Assembly (NCBI RefSeq): GCF_022374895.2
Contig: NZ_CP092423.2
Coordinates: forward strand, 5,394,001 to 5,458,000
Reading direction: 5' to 3'
Source: Mycobacterium lentiflavum
GTDB taxonomy: Bacteria > Actinomycetota > Actinomycetes > Mycobacteriales > Mycobacteriaceae
DNA length: 64,000 nucleotides
This document shows, in pieces, positions 1-9,432 of the stretch. The notes under the pieces are model-generated. The model was given only the letters and a program-made list of their open reading frames with translations, did not search any database and was not told where the DNA came from. Within the stretch, counting starts at the first letter, position 1; each line of letters starts with the position of its first letter. Both the position numbers and the translations under genes were made by a program.

Positions 1-1
1 G

Positions 2-97
2 GATGAGAACGTCATCACCTGCACTCACGTTCAGGTGGTCTACAGCGGAGTCAACATCACCTCGCCCAGCACCTGCGCGGTCACGACGTTCTCGTAG
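2..97 (+). CDS. C-terminal end of an unidentified protein (partial)
   Basis: An open frame enters from the left edge and ends at a TAG, giving the last 31 residues of a protein. The tail has two cysteines about 18 residues apart and is rich in Val, Thr and Ser, which would suit an exported or disulfide-bonded protein, but no family is recognisable. It converges on the ABC permease gene, only 6 bp away. By synteny the gene left of fadE34 in M. tuberculosis is Rv3572, so this could be its equivalent; that is a guess. Confidence 0.45.
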   Translation, partial: DENVITCTHVQVVYSGVNITSPSTCAVTTFS

Positions 98-103
98 GCC
101 GGG

Positions 104-955
104 CTAGCGCCTCTCCGACCACCGAAATACCCGAAGGCACGCGAACAAGCCGCACAGGCTCCATGCGGTCAGGACGAAGAATGTCGTCCAATGCTCCCAG
201 CTGCCGGCCGGTTCGAATGCTGCCATCTCCGGCGGTAGCAGCACCGAGCGAAACCCTTGCGCCATCCATTTCACGGGGAATAACGATCCGAGCGTCAACA
301 TCCAGCCGGGCAACGCCATCAGCGGCACGTACGTGCCGGAAACGAACTGCAATGCCACCGCCGGACCATTGGTTATCACCGCCGCCGAGACGGCGTTGCT
401 AGCCAAGTTGCTGACAAATATTCCTAACAGCGAGCAACTGAGGATCCCCAAGAGAAACACCCACGTCAGCGTGAACCATCCGAAGGTGTCCGTAGGCAGG
501 CGCAGCTTGAAGATGCTCACCCCGACTGTCAGAAGGACAACGGCCTCGGCGAGGCTGGCGGCGGCGACCAGAAATATCTTGCCGACGAAATAGGAGACGG
601 CAGTGGTCGGTGTCCCTCGAAGTCGCCGCAGCGCGCCGGACTCGCGGTCGGCCGCAATGCTGATGCCCAGATTGATGAACGAAGTCGACAGAATCCCATA
701 GGCCAAGATGCTCGCCGCGATCACGGCGCCGGTACTGGTGTCGCTATTGGGCAGTTTCGTCGAGAAGATGGAACCGAGCAAGATTCCGATAACCGCCGGC
801 ATCGAAAAAGTCAGAACCAGCTGTTCGGGCCGACGGTAAAACATCTTCAGCTCCGGGATGATTCGTGAGACACCGATGCGCAACGGACCGGGCAACGGCG
901 ATGCGGGCTCAGCCGGTCGATGCGTACCGGAACGGCGGGCCTGATCGACCTTCAT
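104..955 (-). CDS. ABC-2 type transporter permease (DrrB-like)
   Basis: A 283-residue membrane protein. After a basic cytoplasmic N-terminus of about 45 residues there are about six hydrophobic segments, starting near the 'LTFSMPAVIGILLG' stretch and ending near the C-terminus. This is the layout of ABC-2 permeases such as DrrB, which pair with a separate ATPase to export drugs or lipids. Its ATG overlaps the ATPase stop codon (ATGA), so translation is probably coupled and the two form one exporter. Downstream of a polyketide synthase, the likely cargo is the polyketide or a derivative. The substrate cannot be read from sequence. Confidence 0.85.
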   Translation of the reverse strand: MKVDQARRSGTHRPAEPASPLPGPLRIGVSRIIPELKMFYRRPEQLVLTFSMPAVIGILLGSIFSTKLPNSDTSTGAVIAASILAYGILSTSFINLGISIAADRESGALRRLRGTPTTAVSYFVGKIFLVAAASLAEAVVLLTVGVSIFKLRLPTDTFGWFTLTWVFLLGILSCSLLGIFVSNLASNAVSAAVITNGPAVALQFVSGTYVPLMALPGWMLTLGSLFPVKWMAQGFRSVLLPPEMAAFEPAGSWEHWTTFFVLTAWSLCGLFACLRVFRWSERR

Positions 956-1806
956 CCGGCGTGGCCGATCAAATGTAGGTATGCGTCTTCAAGCGTGGGC
1001 CGGGACACCGTCAGCTGCTCCAATTCCGCCCCACCCTCCGACCGCTGTCTGATCAATTCGGTCGGGTGCTCGGTCTCCTCGACGTGAACCGTGTCTCCTT
1101 CGATCCAACGGACCGTCGCGGCCGAGCTGACGTAGCTGGTGAGTCGGGTCGGCGAGTCGATCGCCACGACGCTGCCGTGGGCAAGCACTGCTACCCGATC
1201 CGCCAGGGCCGCAGCCTCTTCCAAGTAGTGAGTGGTCAACAAAATCGTCGTGCCGTCGGCCGCCAACCGCCTGATCAGTTCCCAGAAGCGCCGACGGGCG
1301 TCCGGGTCGAAGCCGGTTGTCGGTTCGTCGAGAAACAGTATTTCCGGCATGCCGATGATGCCCAACGCAACGTCAAGCCGACGACGTTGCCCGCCGGACA
1401 GCGTTCTGACCTTCGAGCCGGATGCCGAGTCGAGGCCGACGAGGCCCAAGACATCGGCGGGATCTCGGGCCTTGCCGTAGGACTTGGTGAACATGCGCAC
1501 GGTTTCCGACACCGTCAGCATCCCGGCGTCACTGGCCTCTTGCAGCACGATGCCGATCTTGGCGCGCCAGCTCCGGCCGGCGGTTCCGGGGTCCTCACCC
1601 AGTACGCGCACGTGCCCGGCGTCGCGTTTCCGATGTCCCTCGAGAATTTCGATGGTCGTCGACTTGCCCGCCCCGTTGGGCCCCAATATGGCGAAGATTT
1701 GGCCATAGCCGACGTCGAGATCAAGGTTGCGAACTGCCTGGAGTTGCCCATACGCCTTCGACAAGCCCCGAACATGTACCGCGGATGACCGATCCGAGCC
1801 CGTCAT
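952..1806 (-). CDS. ABC transporter ATP-binding protein (DrrA-like)
   Basis: A 284-residue nucleotide-binding subunit. It shows Walker A GPNGAGKST (residues 42-50), signature LSGGQ (136-140), Walker B ILFLDEP (156-162) and the switch histidine (193), followed by the C-terminal extension typical of DrrA-type exporters. I chose the ATG that begins MTGSDRSS, 13 bp after the PKS stop. An upstream in-frame start would add 20 basic residues and overlap the PKS gene. It overlaps the permease gene by 4 bp and should energise it. All catalytic motifs look intact. Export of the neighbouring PKS product is inferred from operon context only. Confidence 0.88.
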   Translation of the reverse strand: MTGSDRSSAVHVRGLSKAYGQLQAVRNLDLDVGYGQIFAILGPNGAGKSTTIEILEGHRKRDAGHVRVLGEDPGTAGRSWRAKIGIVLQEASDAGMLTVSETVRMFTKSYGKARDPADVLGLVGLDSASGSKVRTLSGGQRRRLDVALGIIGMPEILFLDEPTTGFDPDARRRFWELIRRLAADGTTILLTTHYLEEAAALADRVAVLAHGSVVAIDSPTRLTSYVSSAATVRWIEGDTVHVEETEHPTELIRQRSEGGAELEQLTVSRPTLEDAYLHLIGHAG

Positions 1807-1819
1807 TTCAACTGCCCCG

Positions 1820-4800
1820 TCACGGGTGCGCCTCCGGTTCGACAGGTTGTTCCTGCAGCGCGGCAAGAACTTCGCGCAGGTCGGTCTCGGACAACCGTTC
1901 GATCAGCCGATCGACCTCATCCACGGTGAGCTCGGGCACGTCGTTGGACGCATCGTGGTCTGCAACGGCGGGCGCGAGCTCGTCGAGTATGCGCGCGGCC
2001 AGCGAGTTGACGCTGACCCCCCTGAGCAGTTCGAGCACCGGCACGTCGATAGCGAACAACGCGTTGATCCTGGACCTGAAATCCATTGCCATCATTGAAT
2101 CGAGGCCAAGGTCATCGAGTCCGTCGTCGCATCCGATCTCAGTGACGGCCAGGTCGAAGACGGCGGAGACGACTTGGCGGACTTGGCGAGCGACCAGACC
2201 GAGCCGGTCGGCCTCTGGGCAGGCCGACAGCAATTCCCGAATTGACGATGTCGAATCCGTATCGGCGCAGGAGGATTCGGTGACACCCAGCTCAGAGAAC
2301 ATCGGCGGCAGTTGTCCGCCGAGCCCGCGGCGAACCCTCGCCCAGTCGGCACCGATCGCGACCACCGCGCAGAGCTTCTGGTTGATAAGCCGATCCAGAA
2401 TTTTGGTACCAGTTGCCGCAGTGATGAGCTCGATTCCTCGCTGCGCATAGAGTTTCTCTAGTTTCAGCTCTTTGACCATGCCGACTGACCAAGGCCCCCA
2501 TCCAATGGTGAGAGCCGGCAGCCCGTTGGCTCGACGGTAGTGCGCGAAGGCGTCAAGAAACGCGTTGGCGGCCGCATAGTTGCCTTGACCGGGCGAGGCG
2601 ATGACCGAACCGGCCGATCCGAACATCACAAAGAACTCCAGATCGTGCTCGAGGAAGGTTTCGTGCAGTACCCGGGTGCCGGTGACTTTTGGTGCCAACA
2701 CCCGCTCGAAGTCGGATTCGCTCATGTTCACCAAGAGTTGGTCGTCGACGACCCCCGCGGCATGGACTATTCCGCGCACTGGCGCGCCGCCATGACGAAT
2801 ATGGTTGGCAATCCACGACTTAACTTGGTCAGCGTCGGTGATGTCGACGCTGGCGGTGGTCACTCGGGCACCAAGACGCTCGGCTTTGCGGATGGTGTCG
2901 ATGATCGCGAAATGCCGATCTTCGGGTCCGACCCGCGCCCAACTGTCTCTTGTCGGAATTTCACTTCGGCATAGCAGGGCAATATGCCGCGCCCCCCGCT
3001 CGGCGAGGTAGGTCGCGACAACCCGACCGAGAGCCCCAGCCCCTCCGGTGACGATGTATGTCGCGTCGGGAGGAAGTTTGGTCGGAAAGGTTTTGGCCAG
3101 GGTGGCGCTCTTCCGAAGACGGGGTACCAATGTTGTGCTGCCACGGATGGCAATCTGGTCTTCGGGATCACGGTCGAGAATGTGCTCGCAAACGCGGACA
3201 GCACTTTTGGCCTGGTCGTCGCCCTCGTCGATGTCGATGAGCCCGCCCCAATGTTTGACAAATTCCTGATGACCGACGACTCGGCCGAGTCCCCACAGGG
3301 CCGCCTGCGGTGCAACCGGACTGTCGCTGGGCAGTGCCGGCTGCGCGTTGGCGGTAACCACATAGAGGCGTGGCGCAACGGTGTCATGGTCGACGAGAGC
3401 CTTGACCAAGTGGAGTATCGCGAAAAGTCCTAGGCGGTGGTCTGTTTCCGAGGCAATATCAAGCGGCCAGCAGTCGATGATCCCGGCGAGGCCACCGTCA
3501 CGGTCAAGTTGCGTTTGGAGTAGCTGCCTGAGCTGCTCGGGCTGTGACGGGTCGAGCGTGTACCCGTCGTCGACTCGGCTAAGCGTGGCTACGGACTGAT
3601 GGGCGACGGTGTAGACGCGTTCACCGCAGCGTCGCATCTCCTCGGCGAGCGTTGCCCCGAAGCCTGCGTCGTCTGCCAACACGAGCCATGAGCAACTGGC
3701 TGTTGCAGTTGACACCTCACATTGCGGACGTTGACTGTCCGGCCGTGGCACCCATTCAACTTCCAGCAGACCCGTGTCCACCCGTTCGGGCGACATGCGA
3801 GACGCGGCGCTCAAGGAGCGCACGGTGAAGCCGTTGAATACCGCGAGCGGCTCGCCCTGCTCAGCCGTGATAGTGATATCGCTTTGGATCTCGTCCTCGT
3901 CGGCCGAGATGACGCGTACCTGAACAGTCATGTGTTCTTGGGGCCGACCATAGACGGCGCAGTGCTGCAGGCGAACTGGAAGATAGGGGCTGTCATTTGA
4001 ATCGGACTCGAAAAGTGGTGACCCTAACAGTGTTTGGAATGCACCGTCTATAAGCGCGGGATGGAAGCGGAATGCGTCGAGTGTGCTGCGCAGTGCTGCC
4101 GGAATGACGAGCCGGGCGGTGGCCCAGCCCGCTGCGGCACTGACATCGGCGACGGTTCGGAACGCATCGCCGTAGGACAACCCGACGGCTTGGGTACGTG
4201 CGTAAAACTCGGCGCCGTCGATGCTAGCGACGTCACCTGTCCCACTTGCGATGTCGTTCGGTCCCGGCGTCCGAGGCAGCGTATTGAGCTCTGCGGTGGC
4301 CGTTATGGCCCACTTGACTTCGCCACCGGCCGTCGCTGTGAACGAAGCGAATTCCAATGTGCCGCTGCTTTGGTTGAGGGTCGTCCGCAATATGGGATCG
4401 CAGGTGTCATCGAGTATGACGGCGCGGTGCAGCGCAAGGTTGTCGACGCTGTACTCGGCCGATCCGTAGGCTTGCGCGGCCGCGGCAAGGGCCATCTCTA
4501 CGTATACCGCCCCGGGCACCAGGACGCTGCCCTGCACTTGATGATCCGCGAGAAAAGGAATTCGGGTAGCACTCAGCTCGACTTCCCAGGTCGGGTGTAT
4601 CGCGCTCACCGGCTGTCCCAATAGCGGATGTACCGGTTTGTAGTGCAACTCCTCGATCGCCTCCGGGGTCTCGTTCCAGTAGCGCTTGGACTGCCACGGG
4701 TACGGCGGAAGCTTCAGCAGGTGCGCGTGCTGCCGGGGAAACAGCGAGTCCCATGCGATCGGGCGCCCCTGACAGTGCAGTGCGCCAACGCAATTCATCA

Positions 4801-7345
4801 GTACCCGACTGTCGTCTGTATCGCGCCGTTGCGCCGGTAGCACGACCACGTCGGTCTGCTGGGCGGCGGCGATCTCGACCAACGAGGTTGCCAGCACCGG
4901 ATGCGGGCCCAGTTCCACGAAGTGGGTATACCCGTCCTCGAGCATCCGGCGGACCGCCGGTTCGAAAAGCACAGTGGCGCGGGTGTTTTGCCACCAGTAG
5001 GCGGCCCCTGCGGCGTATCGGTCCAACCGGTCGCCGGTCACCGTCGAATACAGCGGAAGCGACGCCGCGGCCGTGCGCAGCCCGTCCAGCGACGCATAGA
5101 GTTCGTCTTTCACCGACTCCATGTAATGGGTGTGGTACGGCACCTGCACCGCGAGGAACCGATTGAAGACCCGGCGCTGATCGAGTTGACCGGCAATATC
5201 ATTCAGGACATCGCTGGCTCCCGCGATGGTCACGGCGGTCGGGCTGTTGACGGCGGCGACGGAAATCCGTTGCCGGTCGTCGGCGACTGCCGTCTCGTCA
5301 ATGATTGCGGTGAGCGAGTCCGCGTCGAGACCGACGGCGAGCATGCGCCCCAGTCCGCTGGTTCGCTGCTGCAGGCGGCTGCGGTGGTAGATCACGTGGA
5401 TCGCTTGCTCGAAGGTGAGAACCCCCGCGAGATAGTGCGCGGCCACCTCACCCGCGCTGTGACCTATCACGGCGTCGGGACTGATGCCGAACGCTTGAAA
5501 TTGCGCGGCCAGCGCTATTTGGATTGCGAAGTTGGCCGGCTGCGCGATATGCGTTTCGCCCATCCGAGAACGGGTCTCGTCCGCTGTCAGCTCCTCGATC
5601 AGCGACCAGTCAGCGTAGCGCGAGAGCTCGCGATCGCATTGTCTGATGCAGTCGGTGAAGGCCGGATAGACGCCGAAGAGTCCCCGGCACATCTTCCACC
5701 ACTGCGGGCCCATGCCGGTACACACGAACGCCACCTTGGGGGCACCCGCTGGTGTGCGACCCACAACCCCGCGTCCACTTTCCGCAAGGTCTCGCAGCTG
5801 GTCTCGTGCATCAGAGGTGCTTGCCGCGATGACAGCACGGCGATAGTTCAGGTGTGAGCGACGTTGGCTGAGCGTGTAGCCGAAGTCCAGCGCCGTGACG
5901 TCGGGATGATCACCCAAGTATCGGGCCAGTTGGTCGGCTGTCGCCGCAAGCGCTTCCTCGGAGCGCGCCGAGACCGGAAAAATGGCCAGCGGCAACGGCA
6001 CCGAAGCTTCGGGCTCCGGTACGCCGGTCGGCTCCGGGGGTTCGGCAAGCACGACATGCGCGTTGGTGCCGCCGAAGCCGAATGAATTGACGCCCGCGAT
6101 CCGTCGTTTGACATCCGGAAACGCACGCCCGGTCCGGGGAATATCGATGTTCCATTCGACGAGCGGCATCCGGCTATTCGGCGTCTGCAGATGCAGAGTC
6201 GGTGGTATGTAGGCGTGCTTGAGCACCAACGCCGCTTTGATCAACCCGGCCACCCCGGCGCCCGCCTCGAGATGCCCGATATTGGTTTTGACCGATCCGA
6301 TCAGCAACGGATCGTTTGCAGGCCGGCCGGCGGCCAACGCGCGGGCGAGCGCTTGCACCTCCACGGGGTCGCCGACGGGTGTTCCGGTGCCATGCGCCTC
6401 GACGTAGCCGATATCGTCGGGACGAACGTTGGCGTCGCGTAATGCCCTGGCAATGGCGGCTTCCTGCGCCTGGGCCCTGGGTACGGTGATGCTGTCGGTG
6501 CGGCCGTCCTGAGACACCGCGGTACCCAGAATCTGGGCGTAGATATCGTCGCTGTCCATCAGCGCTTGATTCAACGGTTTGATGACGACGACGGCGCCGC
6601 CCTCGCCTCGCGCGTATCCGTCGGCGGACTCGTCGAAAGCCTTGCACCGTCCGTCGGGGCTCAGGAATCCGCTTTTGGATTCGGCAATCGCGGTGTTGGG
6701 TCCGATCATGATGTTGACCCCGCCGGCAAGCGCGAGAGAGCATTCGCCGTTCCAGATACTCGACGCCGCAAGGTGTACCGCGACCAGCGAACTCGAGCAT
6801 GCCGTATCGATGGTCATACTCGGTCCGCGAAAGTCAAACGCGAACGAGATGCGGTTGGCCAGCATGGTCATCATCATTCCCGTGGCGGAATGGGTCTTGA
6901 GCCGGTAGCGACTGGTTCTGCCCTGGTTTTGCAGCAATTGATAGTCGAGAGTGAAACCGCCTACGAATACTCCGACTTCGCTGCCGGCGAGGCATTCTGC
7001 AGGTGTTCCCGCATCCTCGAGCGCCTCCCAGGTGGTCTGCAGTAAGAGACGCTGTTGCGGATCCAGCAGATGCGCCTCACGAGGTGATATCCCGAAAAAT
7101 TGCGGATCGAATTGATCGATCTCGCGCAGGAATCCGCCTCGGCGAGTCACCATCTTTCCCGCTTTCGCGGCGTGTGGATCGTAGTATTTGTCCGCGTCCC
7201 AACGTGTTTCGGGAACCTCACGGGTGGCGTCCATGCCGCTGCGCAACAAGTCCCAATACCGTTGCGGGGTGTCGGCATCGCCGGGAAATCGACACCCGAT
7301 TCCGACGATCGCCAACGGTTCGCGCGCGTCGTGCTCAGTGGGCAT
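1820..7345 (-). CDS. Type I polyketide synthase, KS-AT-DH-KR-ACP
   Basis: About 1841 residues. In order: ketosynthase (10-440; Cys183 in DTACSSS, His318 in HGTGT, His358 in NIGHLE), acyltransferase (about 535-860; Ser630 in GHSAGE), dehydratase (905-1180; His935 in HQVQGSVLVPG, Asp1100 in HPALIDGAFQ), an unassigned or structural KR region, ketoreductase (1425-1640; GGAGALG, Ser1577, Tyr1590, and a VDD motif that predicts B-type stereochemistry) and ACP (Ser1750 in LGLDSMM). No enoylreductase or thioesterase is seen, so a single module could make an unsaturated or cyclised chain, perhaps iteratively. A Glu-rich helical tail follows the ACP. ATG at 7345 has AAAGGA 5 bp upstream; ATG at 7351 is also possible, and the GTG at 7393 lacks a ribosome site. 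I do not recognise an M. tuberculosis counterpart at this locus. Confidence 0.93.
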   Translation of the reverse strand: MPTEHDAREPLAIVGIGCRFPGDADTPQRYWDLLRSGMDATREVPETRWDADKYYDPHAAKAGKMVTRRGGFLREIDQFDPQFFGISPREAHLLDPQQRLLLQTTWEALEDAGTPAECLAGSEVGVFVGGFTLDYQLLQNQGRTSRYRLKTHSATGMMMTMLANRISFAFDFRGPSMTIDTACSSSLVAVHLAASSIWNGECSLALAGGVNIMIGPNTAIAESKSGFLSPDGRCKAFDESADGYARGEGGAVVVIKPLNQALMDSDDIYAQILGTAVSQDGRTDSITVPRAQAQEAAIARALRDANVRPDDIGYVEAHGTGTPVGDPVEVQALARALAAGRPANDPLLIGSVKTNIGHLEAGAGVAGLIKAALVLKHAYIPPTLHLQTPNSRMPLVEWNIDIPRTGRAFPDVKRRIAGVNSFGFGGTNAHVVLAEPPEPTGVPEPEASVPLPLAIFPVSARSEEALAATADQLARYLGDHPDVTALDFGYTLSQRRSHLNYRRAVIAASTSDARDQLRDLAESGRGVVGRTPAGAPKVAFVCTGMGPQWWKMCRGLFGVYPAFTDCIRQCDRELSRYADWSLIEELTADETRSRMGETHIAQPANFAIQIALAAQFQAFGISPDAVIGHSAGEVAAHYLAGVLTFEQAIHVIYHRSRLQQRTSGLGRMLAVGLDADSLTAIIDETAVADDRQRISVAAVNSPTAVTIAGASDVLNDIAGQLDQRRVFNRFLAVQVPYHTHYMESVKDELYASLDGLRTAAASLPLYSTVTGDRLDRYAAGAAYWWQNTRATVLFEPAVRRMLEDGYTHFVELGPHPVLATSLVEIAAAQQTDVVVLPAQRRDTDDSRVLMNCVGALHCQGRPIAWDSLFPRQHAHLLKLPPYPWQSKRYWNETPEAIEELHYKPVHPLLGQPVSAIHPTWEVELSATRIPFLADHQVQGSVLVPGAVYVEMALAAAAQAYGSAEYSVDNLALHRAVILDDTCDPILRTTLNQSSGTLEFASFTATAGGEVKWAITATAELNTLPRTPGPNDIASGTGDVASIDGAEFYARTQAVGLSYGDAFRTVADVSAAAGWATARLVIPAALRSTLDAFRFHPALIDGAFQTLLGSPLFESDSNDSPYLPVRLQHCAVYGRPQEHMTVQVRVISADEDEIQSDITITAEQGEPLAVFNGFTVRSLSAASRMSPERVDTGLLEVEWVPRPDSQRPQCEVSTATASCSWLVLADDAGFGATLAEEMRRCGERVYTVAHQSVATLSRVDDGYTLDPSQPEQLRQLLQTQLDRDGGLAGIIDCWPLDIASETDHRLGLFAILHLVKALVDHDTVAPRLYVVTANAQPALPSDSPVAPQAALWGLGRVVGHQEFVKHWGGLIDIDEGDDQAKSAVRVCEHILDRDPEDQIAIRGSTTLVPRLRKSATLAKTFPTKLPPDATYIVTGGAGALGRVVATYLAERGARHIALLCRSEIPTRDSWARVGPEDRHFAIIDTIRKAERLGARVTTASVDITDADQVKSWIANHIRHGGAPVRGIVHAAGVVDDQLLVNMSESDFERVLAPKVTGTRVLHETFLEHDLEFFVMFGSAGSVIASPGQGNYAAANAFLDAFAHYRRANGLPALTIGWGPWSVGMVKELKLEKLYAQRGIELITAATGTKILDRLINQKLCAVVAIGADWARVRRGLGGQLPPMFSELGVTESSCADTDSTSSIRELLSACPEADRLGLVARQVRQVVSAVFDLAVTEIGCDDGLDDLGLDSMMAMDFRSRINALFAIDVPVLELLRGVSVNSLAARILDELAPAVADHDASNDVPELTVDEVDRLIERLSETDLREVLAALQEQPVEPEAHP

Positions 7346-7445
7346 GCTCATCCTTTCGCCCCACGTAGCACAGCTTTGGGCATCGGCGGCCACGACGCCG
7401 AGGTTGCGGCGCTTAGCTGGGGGTCGTACGAATTTCTATTGACTA

Positions 7446-9212
7446 TCAATGAAGTTGGAGTGCTGGTGCTGGATGGATCAGCCAGGTGTGACTGATCGGA
7501 TTGACGGTCTGCTGTCGGCGGTAACCAGAACGGAGTTCACCTAGATAAGGATCGCGCTGCCAGGCCTGAGCCTGGCGCATGACGTTGTCCTCGTCGAACC
7601 GACTGCACTTGTCTGAAATCACCGCGTCCACCAGTTGTCCGGCAAGTTGGTGCAACAACTCAAAATTCGCCTCAAACCCGGCGATGAATTCCGAGGCCTT
7701 ACCCATCATGGCGGTGTGCAGCGTCGTCATGAAATTCAACGGCGCGTACAAATCCACGAACTGTCTTGAAGGGCGCGCGGTTTCGACGGCTGCCCACTCC
7801 CGAAAGAAACGTTGCGTGCGATTGCTGAGCGTGATCAATCCCTCCAGGTATGGCACCACTTGGGGGTCGTCCGCGACACTCACAAACCGACCGTTGACGT
7901 ACAAGAAGCCCACAAAACCCCAGTAGAACGCGATGTCCCAGATCACCTTCGCCGACATCACCGCCGGTGAGCCCATCAGCGGGTATTGGTGGCAATACAC
8001 CGCCAGCCACATGTCGGTGAGAGACCGAAACAGGGAGTCGCTCACCGCGGCCCGGGCGACGACGTTCTCCCCGTCGAGCTCTCGTGCGATCATGTCCGTA
8101 ATGAGGCCATTACCGATCGCCACTAGATCGAGTCCCGAGGAATACAAGGGATCCAGGAAAATCCCGGCGTCACCCGTGAGGCACCAGCGGCTGCGGCCGT
8201 CGTAGACCTGCGTGGCGCCGTGGCTGTAATTCTTCATGACCCGAAAGTCTTTGATCAGATGTTCATGCTCGGCCAGAACCGCGGCGCACTGCGGCTCCCG
8301 TTCGCCAAGCCAGGACAAAGCTTTCGCGAGCGTGTTGAAATCGCCGAATTCGTGCACTGCTGGGTCGGCGACGATGCCGACGCTGGTCGAACCGGATGCG
8401 AGTCGGATCAGCCATACCCAATAGCCCTCGCCCATAAGATGATTAGTCGACAGCGCGCGGTCGCCCTCGACAAGTCGCTCTTGCCAGGCCGGGTCATCGC
8501 TCCACCCGCCGATGTCGATTTCCGTTGCCACGCGAAGCCAGACGGCGTTGCAGTTGTGCTCGTTGGTGCGCCTCAAGCCGAGCCGCCGGGACAACGCCCG
8601 GTTTCGTCCCGATGCATCGACAACCCAACGAGTCGTCGTGTCCGTCACCGTCTCACCGCTCTGGAATGAGACCGTGTTCGGCCGACCCGCCACACCGAAC
8701 TCAACGTCGACAATTCGGCCGCTGAGGATTTGCACCCCGTTCGCCAGGCACCGTCGGTGGAGTTCGTTTTCCAACCTGCCGCGATCGATCTGATAGGTGA
8801 CTTGAGGGACGAACGTGGAGCTACCGAGTTCCATTCGCGCAGCGATATCGGTGTTGGATTCGTGAGTGAAGAACATACGCAGGCCCATTTTGCGCAACTG
8901 CGCTGATTGCAAATGATCGGTCAGGCCAAGACGGTCCCGAAGATAATGCGCGGACACCTCCACCGTCGACTCGCCAACGGTATGGGTGATCTCGGGTACC
9001 GGGTACGAGGTCGGCGAGACGACCAGGATGCGCGTATGGGGCCGTGCCGTGCCGATTTCGAGCGCCAGGGTCAAGCCCGCCACGCCGCTGCCGATGATGG
9101 TGACGTCGTGGTCGGCGGCGTTGGCGTCGGCCTCCAACAGTCCCGCGATCCTGCGCGCTAACTCCTCACGTGCGTCCAGGCTCAACTTCGAGAGCTGCGC
9201 TCGCGCTTCCAT
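7446..9212 (-). CDS. FAD-dependent oxidoreductase of the tryptophan-halogenase family
   Basis: 588 residues. FAD-binding GSGVAG (41-46), the family's GEST motif (80-83), DASGR (199-203) and a GDAGIFLDPLYSSG segment (347-360) place it in the flavin-dependent halogenase/monooxygenase superfamily. The halogenase signature WxWxIP appears as WVWLIR (265-270), with Arg for Pro. It could therefore be a variant halogenase or a related oxygenase or dehydrogenase. The ATG at 9212 is preferred because GGGGGAG lies 9 bp upstream; a GTG at 9245 would add 11 residues but has no ribosome site. It lies 100 bp before the PKS gene on the same strand and is probably a tailoring enzyme for the PKS product. Confidence 0.82.
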   Translation of the reverse strand: MEARAQLSKLSLDAREELARRIAGLLEADANAADHDVTIIGSGVAGLTLALEIGTARPHTRILVVSPTSYPVPEITHTVGESTVEVSAHYLRDRLGLTDHLQSAQLRKMGLRMFFTHESNTDIAARMELGSSTFVPQVTYQIDRGRLENELHRRCLANGVQILSGRIVDVEFGVAGRPNTVSFQSGETVTDTTTRWVVDASGRNRALSRRLGLRRTNEHNCNAVWLRVATEIDIGGWSDDPAWQERLVEGDRALSTNHLMGEGYWVWLIRLASGSTSVGIVADPAVHEFGDFNTLAKALSWLGEREPQCAAVLAEHEHLIKDFRVMKNYSHGATQVYDGRSRWCLTGDAGIFLDPLYSSGLDLVAIGNGLITDMIARELDGENVVARAAVSDSLFRSLTDMWLAVYCHQYPLMGSPAVMSAKVIWDIAFYWGFVGFLYVNGRFVSVADDPQVVPYLEGLITLSNRTQRFFREWAAVETARPSRQFVDLYAPLNFMTTLHTAMMGKASEFIAGFEANFELLHQLAGQLVDAVISDKCSRFDEDNVMRQAQAWQRDPYLGELRSGYRRQQTVNPISHTWLIHPAPALQLH

Positions 9213-9244
9213 AAGTCTCAACTCCCCCGGGTAAGGATGATTCA

Positions 9245-9261
9245 CTTAATTAATAGTTAAG
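9245..9261. promoter_or_regulatory. AT-rich inverted repeat upstream of the oxidoreductase/PKS genes
   Basis: The 220 bp between the antiporter stop and the oxidoreductase ATG contains an unusually AT-rich stretch. Within it, arms CTTAA and TTAAG surround a 7-bp centre. It lies 33-49 bp upstream of the ATG at 9212, where a promoter -10 region or an operator would be expected. There is no regulator gene in the island to pair it with. Apart from this stretch the gap holds nothing recognisable. Confidence 0.3.
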
Positions 9262-9432
9262 AACTTACACGGAAATACATTTCTGGCAACACTTGCGTCG
9301 CGGCCGGGCGCAGCGCGCCGGGGCGCCGTGCTGGTGGCTAAACACATTGCGAGGCAACAACTCTCCGCGTTATGCACGTGAGTCACCAACGCGCGGCAGC
9401 GCCGGGTCGGGAGTGACAAGAATCATTCAGAC

